64,000 bases of DNA from Cupriavidus sp. U2 (GCF_009663685.2 NZ_RCOG02000021.1:24652-88651), one strand, 5' to 3'. Shown: positions 1 to 10,266, counted from the first letter of the stretch. Notes: a model not told the origin generated them from the letters alone. Program-made: numbers and translations.

Positions 1-1287
1 GCCCTGCTGCCAGTCGCCGTACAGCCCGCTGCCTTGCGCGCGCCGATACGGGTGCCAATGGATAGGCAGCGTGGTGGACGGCAGGTAGCGGAACGCGCGC
101 GTGCCGGTGCGCCTGGTTTCCGCGAGCGCCGCGTCGCTGCGGTCGTCGGGCAGCAGCACGCGGCCATCGGCGCGCAGTTCGACGGCCCAGGCGGCGTTTG
201 CGTCCTCGTCGATGCCCAGCGAGACCTCATCGAGCAGCGGACCCGCATGCGGCGCCACGGCCACCGGCCAGACCAGCAGGGCGCCGGCATCCAGGCCCCG
301 GGTATGGAAGAGCGACCAGCCCTGCGGGCCATCGACGGGCGGCGCGGCTAGGGGCCATGTGTCGCCGAAGCTGTCGAGCACGGTGGTCTGACGCAGCGTG
401 ACGAGCACGCCGGCCGAGGGCGGCTCGCTCCCGTCCGCATCGGGCAGCGGTGGCGGGACGGGAAACCAGAACCAGTCATCGGCATGGGCAAGCGCCACGT
501 CGAGCAGCAGTGCAGTGCCCAGGTGCGAGCGGTCGGGCGAGAAGGCGCCAAGGTCCACCGCCTGATCCTCGATCTGCCACCAGCGCGGATTGGGCGCGCC
601 AGGATAAGACAGCCGGCTCGCAAGCACGCTGCGCGGCGGGGGCGGCTCGGCCGGCGTATTGCCGACCGGCCGCACCACGTCGGGCCCGGCATCGGCGGAA
701 AACCAGTCGAGATCGCCGCCATCGTGATCGCGGATATCGAGCCCGCGCGATCCCGCATTGAAGCGCGCATCGTGGGTCAGGCGGCGCGAGGACCAGTTGT
801 CGGCGGGCGGCGATGGCACTTCGTCCCACAACGCGTTGCCGGCAAGCAGCCCGGCGGTGAACACCGCGCGGCCATCCACTTCTCCCGCCAGCGCCTCGTA
901 GGGCGTCGGCAGTTCGCCAAAGCGCAGCAGCGCCAGCCGCTGCGCCGGCAGCGGCGGCACCAGCGCGGCCAGCAGTGGCGCGGCGGCACGGCCCAAGCGC
1001 ACGCGGCGCCCAATGGTCCACCAGTCGCCGGGCTCCGCCTCCACCAGCGGCTCGGCGGCCGTGCGCGTGGGATCGAGGTCGGGTCGGCGCGGCGCGTAGC
1101 GCAGCGGTTCATGGGTGACACTGACGGCCACCGAGACCGGGCTGGACGCGTCTTCGCCCTGCAGTTCGCCAAGCTGCCACTGGCGCGCGAGAAACCAGGC
1201 CGGATCAGCCACGCGGGCGCGCAGGCCGTTGCGGAAGTCCGCCAGCGGGGTCAGCGGTTCAAGGCGAAAATGAAACGGGCTGGTCAT
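1..1287 (-). CDS. Conserved large protein of unknown function, C-terminus beyond left edge
   Basis: An open frame of 429 codons starts at the ATG ending at 1287 and runs off the window without a stop. The start overlaps the stop of the upstream gene as ATGA (1284-1287), which implies translational coupling. Visible landmarks are a WQLGELQGEDASSP segment near residues 38-50, a tryptophan-rich WWQIED motif at 236-241 and DDWFWFPVP at 270-278. There is no signal peptide or membrane segment in the visible part. I recall similar WQLGE/WWxxED proteins annotated only as hypothetical in other bacteria, but cannot check. It is the last visible gene of a four-gene operon. Function unknown. Confidence 0.8.
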   Translation of the reverse strand, partial: MTSPFHFRLEPLTPLADFRNGLRARVADPAWFLARQWQLGELQGEDASSPVSVAVSVTHEPLRYAPRRPDLDPTRTAAEPLVEAEPGDWWTIGRRVRLGRAAAPLLAALVPPLPAQRLALLRFGELPTPYEALAGEVDGRAVFTAGLLAGNALWDEVPSPPADNWSSRRLTHDARFNAGSRGLDIRDHDGGDLDWFSADAGPDVVRPVGNTPAEPPPPRSVLASRLSYPGAPNPRWWQIEDQAVDLGAFSPDRSHLGTALLLDVALAHADDWFWFPVPPPLPDADGSEPPSAGVLVTLRQTTVLDSFGDTWPLAAPPVDGPQGWSLFHTRGLDAGALLVWPVAVAPHAGPLLDEVSLGIDEDANAAWAVELRADGRVLLPDDRSDAALAETRRTGTRAFRYLPSTTLPIHWHPYRRAQGSGLYGDWQQG

Positions 1288-4200
1288 GTCCATGGACTCC
1301 AGAACTGCGCGGGGAAAGACGACAGCGCGCCCGGCGTGGCCACGCGATGCCCGGGGTGCGGCCGGCAGGCCCGCGCGCGGGCCAACTGGCGCGTTTCCAG
1401 CACCAGCGCCGCGAGCTGGTCGTCAGTCAGGCGCTGGCCGGCATCCGGCGGTACAGCCAGCAGCACGGCCTGCGGCGCGCGCGACTTGGGGCCGTTGAAC
1501 CCGAAGGCGGCACTCGTGGTGTGCCGTGTCGAGGGAATTGCATCCTGCCACGCATCGATCACGGTGAGCGCGACTCTGCCCACGTTGCCCGCCAGCGCGG
1601 CCGGGTCCGGCCCATACGCCACCACCGCGCCGGACGCGTGCCACGGGTCGGCCGTGCCGTCGGCATTGCGGACGGCGGCGCGCCATGGCGTGGCGGCGGG
1701 GTCGAGCTGACGGCCTTCGAGCAGCGCCACGCGTGGCCGCACCGCGGCGACGATCTCCAGCCAGTCGCGGTCGGTGGCGGGGCGCGCATCGGTGCCGAGC
1801 GCCGCTGCCCGCAGCGTGCCGACGACGTGCACGGGCACCAGCGCCAGCACTGGCAGGCGCGCGTTACCGGCCAGCGCGCGGATGGACTGCCGGATGCCAT
1901 TGACGCCGGCCGGCGTGGCCGCCGTCAGCCGCGCCTGCAAGCGGGCGCGTGCCTGGGCGAGCGGCTCTAGGTCGTCAGCCTGTACCGCTCGCCACGCGCG
2001 GCACTGGTTCAGGCACCACGTGGCCGAGGTCGGGTCGTTTAGGTCGAGCGCATCGAACGTGCTCACCAGCGCCTGCAGGCGCGTGCGCACGCGGTCGAGT
2101 CGTGCCGACAGGTCGGCCAACGCGGCATCGCGCAAGGGCGAGGCGGCGGCGCCATCGTCGTCGCGCCCGTCGGCTGCGCCGGGCACCGGCGGATTGGCGT
2201 CGCCGCCGCCGAGCAGATCGGCCAGCCGGCCGGCGCGCTGGAGCTTGTCGGCACCCGTGAGCGGCGCGATGGCAGCGGCCGGGTCGCGGCCGGTACGCAG
2301 GCGGTCCACGAGTTCGCCATCGCCAAGGGCGAGGGCTTCGGCACCATGTAGGCCGAGGCTGGCGAGGCTGACGGTGCTGTCGCCGGCCGCGTCTGCGACC
2401 GTCCACGTCCATGCCGATGGCGGACCGAGTTCGCGGTCGAGCAGCGCGGCGAAGGCGGGGTCCGCCACGACGGCCGGCGGTGCGGCATCGTCAGGCGTGC
2501 GGCCGGGCGGCAGTACTGCCCACACCGTCACGCGCGCGCTGGCCGATTCGCGCGGCGTGCGGACGGCGCGCAGTTCGGGCGGCGTGCCCAGCCCGGCGGC
2601 GGCTTCCATGGCCGCGTTGCCGAGGCCTCCTTGCCCGGACACCAGCGCGTGGATGCCATCGGCGACGAGCAGGTCCGCATAGGTGTCGAGCGCGACGTTG
2701 CAGACCGCCAGCGCGTCGCGCACCGCCGCCGGCAACGCGGGCGCGGGCGGATCGCCGGGTCGGTGGCGGAACAACAGGCGCAGCACGCGCGCGCCGTCGC
2801 AGCAGCGCTGGCCTGCGTGCGTGGCGCGCAGCGGATAGTCCTGCCGCAACTGGCGCACGGTGTCCCAGTCGCCGACGATGCGTTCCACTTCCAGCCCGAG
2901 TGCCTCGTACGGATGCAGGCCGAGCCGCACGCGCTCGGCCAGCCGCAACGCGGCGCGCACGCCGGCTGAATCGATGCGCAACTGCCAGCGCGTGTCGCCC
3001 GGATAGCGTACGGCGGCGTCGCGCAGCAGCGCGGCGGTCATGGCCTGCGTCTGCGACGGCGCGTGCAGCAGGCCGGCCACCGTCGGGCCGGGCGGCAAGC
3101 CGTGGCCAGGGTTGGCGGGATCGTAGGGCGCGGGGGCGTCCACCCATCCGTAGGCACCCAGCCACCAGCGCGCGCCGGCATCGTGCAGCGCGCGCAGGCG
3201 CGCGTGGGCAAGGCCGGTGATCCACGGGTCCACGCGATGGCTGGCCGTATCGAGCGCGGCCAGCACGCCTTCGAACACGCCGGACGGATCGCCCGCATAG
3301 GCTTCCACCAGTTCGCGCAGCGCCTGCAGGCCGGCAATGCAGCGCTTGGCCACCTGCTGCGCGCCCGCGTCGGCAGCAAGCAGATCGTCGACCTGCGGAT
3401 CGCCGGGCGTTCCCGCACGGCCACGCCGCACCAGCGCGACGAGCGCATCGATGCCGGCCTGGACCGGCAGTGGCGCGGCGGGATCGACGGGCTGGCCGGC
3501 GTCGATGGTGTCGCGCGCCAGACCGACGGTGGCGCGCAGCAGGCAGAGCGAGTCGAAGACCAGATGGCCAAGCAGCCCGAGCTTGCGGTCCCAGCGCTGC
3601 GGGAAGGCTTCGCTTTCGGTTTCCAGCAACCGGCGCAGGGAATCGGGATCGTCGTAATCGGCTTCGGGGGTGCTGGCGGGCAGGGCAGACTGGCGTGCGA
3701 AGGCGGCCAGCGGCGCGAGCGGCAACTTGCGGCCGGCCAGTGCGGCTGCGGTGTCGCCGTCCCACGCCGACGGCGCTCGCGGCGCCAGGCCGCGCAGGGC
3801 GCGCATGGCGTTGACCACGGGCAGCGTCGAGACAAGGCGCAGCGCCCAGCGCCGCGTCGGCGCGTCCTGCCCGAACAGATCGATGGCTTGCTCAGGTGTG
3901 GCGCCGACCACGGTGCCTGGACTCGCGGCGGCGTCCAGCGCAGCGGCATCGCGCCACGGCACGGCCCATTCGCGGATTTGCCAGGAAGCCTGGTCGATGC
4001 CATCGAGCGCCGCGAGCAGCGTTGCCGGCAGCAGCCCGTATGGCTGCGGGCCGACGCGGATGGCCGGATAAGGCCCCTGGGGTGCGAGCCAGTCGGCCGC
4101 CCATTCGGCCAGGTGCGGTTCGGCTTCGCCTGCGCCGGTCACATCGCGCATGGCATGCCCCCACAGCACCGGCCAAAGCCCACGCACGATAACGTGGCCG

Positions 4201-5075
4201 TAGCCCGCCGCCGGCACATCGCCACCCTGCAGGCGGAACGGCTCGGCGTCGGGGCCGGCCAGCGCCTGCATCACTGCCACGGACGCGCTGTCCGCGTCCG
4301 GTGGCCTGCCATCGACGTCCTGCCACGCGGACGGATCGGCGCCGGTCTCGGCGGTGGCTTCGCCGTCCACGGTGTTGGTGGGCGTGCCGGGCCGCAGCAC
4401 AGAGAGCCGGCCGGTGGCGGCGTGCATCGCGGCGAGCGTGGCGGGTTCGGCATCGCCCAGTCCCGTAACGACAATGGCATCCAGCACGGGCGGCGGCGCG
4501 CCATCGGCAAACGGAATCTCGATGGCCAGGCCGGCAGCCAGTGCCACGTTGAATGAGGTCCACCACGTCTGTGGCAGTTCGCCACTGGCGGCGGGACCGG
4601 CGAAGGCGGAAAGGCCGAGATCTGCGGCAATGCGCTCGCGGTCCGGATACATCGTCGTAGCCAGCACGGGCCCCGCACCGGGCGCAACGAACCAGACCTG
4701 CAAGGCGGGCGGCAGGCCGTAGGGCTGGTGGACGTCGGGGTAGTCCGCCGGGTTGCGGTCCTGCGTGGCGATGCGGTCCGTACGGGGCGGGTCGATGCCG
4801 GCGATGATGGCGACCGTGCGGCGCAGCCACAGCGCGCGCTCCATGCCCAGGCGCGCGGCCAGCACGTGCAGTTGCGTGCCGGCATCGTCGGGGTATTGGC
4901 GCAGCAAGTCGTCGAACAGGTCCAGTTCGGCGGATGAGGGTGGCGCGGGGCGCCGCGCCATCGAGAATTCATCTGGCCAGACACGCAGGCGTAGCCGCCA
5001 GCCGGCATGGCCGGGACCTGGCGCGTAGAAGCGCGTTTCGATGCGCAGCGGCGCCAGGACCTCGACGCTGCTCAT
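1284..5075 (-). CDS. Giant conserved protein of unknown function (1263 aa)
   Basis: The start is the ATG at 5075, which overlaps the upstream stop as ATGA (5072-5075); the frame stays open much further upstream, but that stretch is antisense-style extension into the previous gene. The N-terminus carries RLRLRVWPDEFSMARR around residues 22-37, then a long soluble sequence rich in Ala, Arg, Asp and Leu without signal peptide, membrane segments or a catalytic motif I recognise. The C-terminus contains DQLAALVLETRQLARARA close to the end. Equal-length overlaps on both sides suggest that the neighbours are made in fixed ratio and may form one complex (inference). Function unknown. Confidence 0.8.
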   Translation of the reverse strand: MSSVEVLAPLRIETRFYAPGPGHAGWRLRLRVWPDEFSMARRPAPPSSAELDLFDDLLRQYPDDAGTQLHVLAARLGMERALWLRRTVAIIAGIDPPRTDRIATQDRNPADYPDVHQPYGLPPALQVWFVAPGAGPVLATTMYPDRERIAADLGLSAFAGPAASGELPQTWWTSFNVALAAGLAIEIPFADGAPPPVLDAIVVTGLGDAEPATLAAMHAATGRLSVLRPGTPTNTVDGEATAETGADPSAWQDVDGRPPDADSASVAVMQALAGPDAEPFRLQGGDVPAAGYGHVIVRGLWPVLWGHAMRDVTGAGEAEPHLAEWAADWLAPQGPYPAIRVGPQPYGLLPATLLAALDGIDQASWQIREWAVPWRDAAALDAAASPGTVVGATPEQAIDLFGQDAPTRRWALRLVSTLPVVNAMRALRGLAPRAPSAWDGDTAAALAGRKLPLAPLAAFARQSALPASTPEADYDDPDSLRRLLETESEAFPQRWDRKLGLLGHLVFDSLCLLRATVGLARDTIDAGQPVDPAAPLPVQAGIDALVALVRRGRAGTPGDPQVDDLLAADAGAQQVAKRCIAGLQALRELVEAYAGDPSGVFEGVLAALDTASHRVDPWITGLAHARLRALHDAGARWWLGAYGWVDAPAPYDPANPGHGLPPGPTVAGLLHAPSQTQAMTAALLRDAAVRYPGDTRWQLRIDSAGVRAALRLAERVRLGLHPYEALGLEVERIVGDWDTVRQLRQDYPLRATHAGQRCCDGARVLRLLFRHRPGDPPAPALPAAVRDALAVCNVALDTYADLLVADGIHALVSGQGGLGNAAMEAAAGLGTPPELRAVRTPRESASARVTVWAVLPPGRTPDDAAPPAVVADPAFAALLDRELGPPSAWTWTVADAAGDSTVSLASLGLHGAEALALGDGELVDRLRTGRDPAAAIAPLTGADKLQRAGRLADLLGGGDANPPVPGAADGRDDDGAAASPLRDAALADLSARLDRVRTRLQALVSTFDALDLNDPTSATWCLNQCRAWRAVQADDLEPLAQARARLQARLTAATPAGVNGIRQSIRALAGNARLPVLALVPVHVVGTLRAAALGTDARPATDRDWLEIVAAVRPRVALLEGRQLDPAATPWRAAVRNADGTADPWHASGAVVAYGPDPAALAGNVGRVALTVIDAWQDAIPSTRHTTSAAFGFNGPKSRAPQAVLLAVPPDAGQRLTDDQLAALVLETRQLARARACRPHPGHRVATPGALSSFPAQFWSPWT

Positions 5076-7642
5076 GCCAGCTCCAGCTTGCCGATCATCA
5101 CCCGCACCGGCGGCGCGAAGGTGCCCGAGCCCCACGTGGCGCCGTCGCCGTCGCCCGGGTTGGGCGGATCGCCGGGTGGCATGACCTGTCCGAGATGCAT
5201 GCCGTAGAAGCGATAGCCGGCGGGCGGCTCCTCCAGCACCACCCAGTGGTTGGCCAGTTCCGCCGGCGCCAGCCCGAAGCCGAAGAACGTAACGTCGTCG
5301 CCGATGCGCCCGGCAAACGTGGGAAACGACTTGCGACCTTCGTCCAGCGCCGTGTCTGGATCGGGCACCTTCCAACCGTCGGTATTCCTGTAGAGGTAGA
5401 CCACCGTGGCTGGATAGCGTCGGAACAGGGGCGTGCGGAACAGTACCACGGCCTCGGTGTCGAGCCCGGCAGGGGCCAGGCCCGCGCCGCCGAGTTCGGT
5501 GCCGACCGGCCAGCCCTTGATGGGCAGGATGTCCATCTCGCCGCTGGCGCGCTGCCAGAACTTGCGCAGCGGCGACCAGCGGGTGCCGATTGGCATGTTG
5601 CGCCACCGCAGTTCGCCCAGTGCCTGCTGGTTGGCACCGACCAGGAAGGCTTCGACAAACGCTGGATGCGTGGCGAGGCCAAGCACGCGGTCGGGTTTCA
5701 GGTCGCCCACGCCGGGAAGCAGCCAGTCCGGCTGCGCGTCGCGCAGGAACTGCCAGAGCGGCAGGTCCAGTTCGGGTTCGATCTCGATCGGGCCGATATC
5801 GGCAATGCCCGGCAGCGTGCCGAGCACGCGGATCACGGCGGGCGGGCGCTCTGCGAACGGATCGACGGCGTCCGCGATGCGCCCGCCGAGCTTGCCGAGA
5901 TCGACCGGCTGGCACGGCAGGCGCGTGCCGCCAATGCGCTCTATCCACGGGCCGACGCTCTGCACGTCGATCAGATCGGGGGGCTTGCGCAGCACGCGCA
6001 ACAGACGCTCCCGGTCGATATTGCCGTTGACATCGGGCGTCAGGGCATTGAAGACGCCGGCCAGGCGATCGAGACTGGCGAGCGCGCCGGACTGCGTGAG
6101 CTGGCGCAGGAAGGCGTCGGCCTCGTCGTCATCGCGCAGCGCCCTGCGCAGCGCCTCGCCGACGACCTTCGCGGGGTCGCCCGTGCGCGGCGCGCCCCAT
6201 ACGTCGTCTGGGTTGTCCGGGTCGTCTGGGTCGTCGGGACAGGCCGCCGCCGCTTCCAGCAGCCAGCGCCACGGAATCACGCCGTCGCGTGTCCACGCCG
6301 AGCGCGCCGGACCGGGGCGCAGCGCCCGCCGGGCCGCCGACGACCAGATTGCGGGGCTCATGCCGGGCGTGCGCCCGTCGAGTGCCATCGAGACGGTCTG
6401 TTGATCACTGGCCGGCATGCGCCCGAGCATCGCGCTGAGCACGGCAAGCTTGTCGATGTCGTCGGCGGGCATGCGCCGAACCCACAGCGAGCGCGACACC
6501 TCCACGCCCAGTGCGACGTTGCCGACCCGTTCGCGTGCGATAGCGAGATCGCCCGCGCGCGTGGCGGCGGCTGCCGCGATGCGGTCCTGCCAGGCGATGC
6601 CGGCCCACGCGCCCAGCCCGGCCGTGCCGCGATGGCGCGGATCGGTGAGGAACTGGCGGCTCCAGCCGGCGGCGGCAGGTGTGCCGGGGGCGGTGAACGG
6701 GGCGTGATAGATGGGGGAGGTCAGGATCCAGCGGCCGCCGGGCGCAGGCAGGACGCTGGCGAGTGCGGCGGTTTCGGCGGCCAGCCAGGCGTCGACCGGT
6801 GCCGGCGCGGTGCCGGCCGTCGTCACACGCTGCAGTGCGCCCCCCGTCGCCAATGTGACGCTCGCCGGTTCGCCGGGCGCGGGCTGGCCGCGCCGCTGGT
6901 AGTGCAGCGCAGCCCGTCCGAACGTCTCCTTCAGTTCGCTTGCGGCGGGCGTGCGCAGGCGGCGTGCGAGGTCGCCGAAATCGCCGTCTTCGCCTGTGCG
7001 GAAACCCCACTGGTCGTAGCACGGCAGCCGCACCGGCGGCCCGCCGTTGAGGGGCCATGCGTCGCGCAGCGTGCCGTCGGGCTCGACAATCCATGCGGGG
7101 ACGAGCACGGCGTTGTAGGCCGTCTTCGCCTCGAATAGCTTGGGACTCAGCACACGGCTGTAGCGCGTGCCGTCGACTTCGTGCACGTGTGCCCAGCGGT
7201 GCGAACGATTCAGCGGGTGGTCGGACTGCGCGGTAGCGGACAGCGTGACGCGGCCATCGAGGCCCGGCATCACGTCTGCCGGCTTGCCGACCACCAGCAC
7301 CAGCCACGGACGGATTGAGCCAGGCAGGCCGGCATCGGGCGAATAGCGCCACGGCAGGTCGAGCGTGTCGTCGTGGCTAAACTCGACCAGCGCCCGCTTG
7401 GTGTCCTCGGCATCGACGGCGCCTGGCGAGGGGAATCGTCGTGTGATGACACCCGGTGCAAGCCGCTGCACGTCGCCCGGGCCGAACAGCTCGTACGGCG
7501 CGGGCGCCGTGACCGTGCGGGGCGCACCGACAACGATCTCTTCGAGCGTGACGGTGGCGCCAGCCTGCAGGCGGCCCGCCACCACGTTGGCGGTTGCGCC
7601 ATGGCGCAGCGGCGAAACCCACCAGGCGTGGAAATTGGCCAT
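5072..7642 (-). CDS. Large conserved protein of unknown function (856 aa)
   Basis: Begins with MANFHAWWVSPLRHG two bases after the stop of the preceding gene and ends inside the next start (ATGA). The N-terminal region holds PYELFGPGDVQRLAPGVITR and then LPWRYSPD followed by RPWLVLVVGK, an arrangement I recall from hypothetical proteins that sit with the same partners elsewhere. An acidic DDPDDPDNPDD tract lies near residue 470. The C-terminal part (KGWPVGTELGG, then AVVLFRTPLFRRYPATVVY) looks like a compact beta-rich domain. No signal peptide or membrane helix. Function unknown. Confidence 0.8.
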   Translation of the reverse strand: MANFHAWWVSPLRHGATANVVAGRLQAGATVTLEEIVVGAPRTVTAPAPYELFGPGDVQRLAPGVITRRFPSPGAVDAEDTKRALVEFSHDDTLDLPWRYSPDAGLPGSIRPWLVLVVGKPADVMPGLDGRVTLSATAQSDHPLNRSHRWAHVHEVDGTRYSRVLSPKLFEAKTAYNAVLVPAWIVEPDGTLRDAWPLNGGPPVRLPCYDQWGFRTGEDGDFGDLARRLRTPAASELKETFGRAALHYQRRGQPAPGEPASVTLATGGALQRVTTAGTAPAPVDAWLAAETAALASVLPAPGGRWILTSPIYHAPFTAPGTPAAAGWSRQFLTDPRHRGTAGLGAWAGIAWQDRIAAAAATRAGDLAIARERVGNVALGVEVSRSLWVRRMPADDIDKLAVLSAMLGRMPASDQQTVSMALDGRTPGMSPAIWSSAARRALRPGPARSAWTRDGVIPWRWLLEAAAACPDDPDDPDNPDDVWGAPRTGDPAKVVGEALRRALRDDDEADAFLRQLTQSGALASLDRLAGVFNALTPDVNGNIDRERLLRVLRKPPDLIDVQSVGPWIERIGGTRLPCQPVDLGKLGGRIADAVDPFAERPPAVIRVLGTLPGIADIGPIEIEPELDLPLWQFLRDAQPDWLLPGVGDLKPDRVLGLATHPAFVEAFLVGANQQALGELRWRNMPIGTRWSPLRKFWQRASGEMDILPIKGWPVGTELGGAGLAPAGLDTEAVVLFRTPLFRRYPATVVYLYRNTDGWKVPDPDTALDEGRKSFPTFAGRIGDDVTFFGFGLAPAELANHWVVLEEPPAGYRFYGMHLGQVMPPGDPPNPGDGDGATWGSGTFAPPVRVMIGKLELA

Positions 7643-7644
7643 GT

Positions 7645-9906
7645 TCAGACTCCCGCGAGATCGACCGGCGCCTGCAGGTCGGCCATCGGCACCGCACCTC
7701 CCGCATCGTTGCGTCGCGCGAAGGCGTGCGCGGCAGTGGCGCTGGCGTAGGCCGGATAGTTGGTCGGCGGCACCGTGGCCCATGTCTCGCGCGTGGCCTG
7801 GATCAGCGCATCGCTGCTGCCAAGCGCCGGTGGGCGCTGGCTTGCGGTGACCAAGGCGCTGGCCGGCCCGAGCAGGGTGGGATTGCAAGCGAGCGTGAGG
7901 AAGCTGGCGGGCAGGATGACAATGACGTCGACCTGGCGTGAGTCGTCGTGCGGTGGGCTCGCTTGCGCCGCGCCGCTGCCGAGCACGAGGCCGGCGTCGA
8001 GCATGTCGAAGGGCGGGCGGTTGAGTTGCTCGGCGGCATTGAGGTTGCAGTAGTTGCCGGGTGCGAAGCGTTCGGTCACCGGCGCGCCGGCCGTGGTCAC
8101 GCGTGCGCCCGCAGGGGCCGGCAGCGGCAGGCCGTCCAGGCGGTCGATCGGGAAACCGAGCGGCGCGCGGCGCTGCGACCATTGCAGCGCGCCGGTGGGC
8201 GGTATCGCGGCGACGCCGGGGCGGGTAGGGCGCGGCGCGAGCACCACGGCGGGGTCGTTCACCGAAGTCGCCCTCACATTGCCGGGACGCGTGATTTCGG
8301 ACTGGAGGATGGCGAGCAGATCGCCCGGGTTCGGCGCCATGTCGCCGGGGCCGGAGCCGAGGGTGAAGGTCTCGTCCCAGGAAATATCGAAAAGGAAGGT
8401 CTCGATGGTGAGGCGGCCCCGCACAACTAGCGGTCCGGGGCCGGAGAGCGTGCCGTCGAGCCGCACGCCGCCGAAGCTGAAGCCGCCGGCGCGTACGTCG
8501 AAGCCGGCTGCGGCCCTGGCGATGAAGGCGAACGGACGGAACTGCACCAGTGCATCGACCTGCAGGAAGCCGTGGGCGCTCAGGCCCATCGAGATCGTGA
8601 TGTCGAGCCGGCCTCCGAGCTGGATGGTGTTGGTGGTGATGGCGAGATAGCCCTCGGCACGGATCTCGATCAGGCCTCCGGGCATGTCGAGCGAGAGCCC
8701 GACGCGGCGCAGCGCCGGCAGTTGCGCGGGTTCGGGATTGAAGCCCGGGTAGAAGCCGCCCACCGAGAGCACCGAGTACGCCTGGCTGCCCCAGTTCAGG
8801 CGCATGGCCGCGTCGCCGAAGACCGAGAAGATGCCGAGTACATGGCTGTCGACGAGGCTCGCATCGACCGAGACCATCGACTGCGCGGGATCGATAAGGC
8901 CAAGTACGTCGAGCCGCAGTTGCACCAGTCCGGGCGCGCCCGGAATGCCGGCCCGCGCCACGCCGAGCAGGGCGACCTTGCCCGTGGGGATTTCCACCAC
9001 CACGCCGAGGTCGAGCGAGAGGAAGCTGTCGGCTCCTGCCGACAGCCACGCGAGCCGCAAGGTGGGCGCCATCAGGTGACGGCCGTTCATTGCCGGGAAG
9101 AAGCGGCGCAGGCTGTCGATGAAGGCATTGGGGTTAGTGGGCGGGCGGATCGCGAAAAGCGTGTCGGCCGCCGCGCCAGTGCGCACGGCGAGGGCGAGGG
9201 CATCGGTGTCGGCGCGGCGATGCACGCCCACCAGCCCGCCCACGCGGTCAAGCGAGAAGCCGAACGAAAGCTGGATTGGCGAACTGAACTGCACGCCCAT
9301 CAGCGCAATGAACGAGGGCAGCCCGTCGGGCATGCGCTCCAGCACCGCCGACGCGCTGACCGCCACCGCACCGAGGGGAATGTTGAGCGTGCCGCCAAAA
9401 CCTGGACCCGGCGCCAACCGTACGATCGAACCCCCTCCCGGCATGCTTCCGCCGAACGGCGAGGCCAGCGACGCCGCAATCCCCGACGGTTGAAACGGTC
9501 CGACCGTCAGCGGTGGCAGTATCGTGCCATCCGGCAGTTTCGGCTGGAGCACGAGCGACGACGACGCGAAGGTCAGCGTGAGCGGCCCGAGCGGCAAGGT
9601 GCCGCTCATACCCTGCGGGCTATTCCACTCGAGCGAGCCGGCGAGATCGGAGAGGCCGGGGATGTCGGGAAGGCCTTCGAGCAGGTACTGACGAAGTTCA
9701 CTGGTAAGCTGGTTGCGCGCAGTCTCCCATGCCGTGACGGCGGTCTGCCAGACGTCCACGGAGGGCGGGTTGTCCGCCACGTTCGCCAGTTGCTGCGCGG
9801 CGGCCGACAGGTCATCGAGCTTTGTGACGGGCGCCACGGGCCCAAGCACGCGCCGCAGGCTGTCTCCGAGGTCAAGCGCGTACCGGACGATTTCGCTGTT
9901 TGCCAT
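7645..9906 (-). CDS. Beta-rich protein resembling DUF6603 (753 aa), first gene of the giant-protein operon
   Basis: The chosen start is the ATG at 9906, preceded by a GAGG ribosome-binding site (CCGAGGCCCTGGC); an upstream in-frame extension of 67 residues is arginine-rich and unlike the rest. After about 90 helical residues the protein is a long series of alternating hydrophobic strands, such as GFSFGGVRLDGTLSGPGP and GRLTIETFLFDISWDE. I associate this with the DUF6603 family, from memory only. No signal peptide is visible, so it is probably cytoplasmic. It heads the operon reading leftwards; the next gene starts two bases after its stop. Confidence 0.7.
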   Translation of the reverse strand: MANSEIVRYALDLGDSLRRVLGPVAPVTKLDDLSAAAQQLANVADNPPSVDVWQTAVTAWETARNQLTSELRQYLLEGLPDIPGLSDLAGSLEWNSPQGMSGTLPLGPLTLTFASSSLVLQPKLPDGTILPPLTVGPFQPSGIAASLASPFGGSMPGGGSIVRLAPGPGFGGTLNIPLGAVAVSASAVLERMPDGLPSFIALMGVQFSSPIQLSFGFSLDRVGGLVGVHRRADTDALALAVRTGAAADTLFAIRPPTNPNAFIDSLRRFFPAMNGRHLMAPTLRLAWLSAGADSFLSLDLGVVVEIPTGKVALLGVARAGIPGAPGLVQLRLDVLGLIDPAQSMVSVDASLVDSHVLGIFSVFGDAAMRLNWGSQAYSVLSVGGFYPGFNPEPAQLPALRRVGLSLDMPGGLIEIRAEGYLAITTNTIQLGGRLDITISMGLSAHGFLQVDALVQFRPFAFIARAAAGFDVRAGGFSFGGVRLDGTLSGPGPLVVRGRLTIETFLFDISWDETFTLGSGPGDMAPNPGDLLAILQSEITRPGNVRATSVNDPAVVLAPRPTRPGVAAIPPTGALQWSQRRAPLGFPIDRLDGLPLPAPAGARVTTAGAPVTERFAPGNYCNLNAAEQLNRPPFDMLDAGLVLGSGAAQASPPHDDSRQVDVIVILPASFLTLACNPTLLGPASALVTASQRPPALGSSDALIQATRETWATVPPTNYPAYASATAAHAFARRNDAGGAVPMADLQAPVDLAGV

Positions 9907-10266
9907 GCCAGGGCCTCGGCGTGCATGGGTGAGAACTGTCCGCCGGCGGCGGCATCGGTACGGCCAGGCGACCACGCGATGCGTGGAGGGCCTGCTGAGT
10001 TGACTCCTTATTTGAGATGACGGGGCGAGCGAAGGCAAATGAAAACGATGCAGGTCTGAGGGTCGCGCCATTTTCATCGCGCTTCCATCGTAGTTGGCAA
10101 CCGGCAAAGGGCAAGGTTGGCAGAGGGGCGAGGCTGTGCAGGGGGACCGGCCGGAGGCCGCTTGCAGGATCTGAATATGACGTTTCAGGCGTATGGACGT
10201 CGAGGTCCACCCGTCTGATTGACGGCAGTCTCTGGTTGATCTGTCGTTCTGTCTGGATTCGCCTTG
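9907..10266. other. Intergenic region upstream of the giant-protein operon
   Basis: About 360 bases between two minus-strand genes. It must hold the promoter of the large operon and the 3' end of the lipoprotein transcript. I see the SD of the next gene but no clear sigma-70 promoter, palindrome or terminator. Confidence 0.4.

Noticed and set aside
3063..4556. Plus-strand frame of 497 codons
   Set aside because: Same reason: a shadow of the 1263-residue gene.
4934..7138. Plus-strand frame of 734 codons opposite two giant genes
   Set aside because: Antisense artefact of GC-rich codons; the minus-strand frames have start/stop overlaps and consistent protein composition.
8572..10020. Long plus-strand frame (482 codons) opposite the DUF6603-like gene
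   Set aside because: Arginine- and histidine-rich shadow of a high-GC minus-strand gene; no ribosome-binding site or domain.
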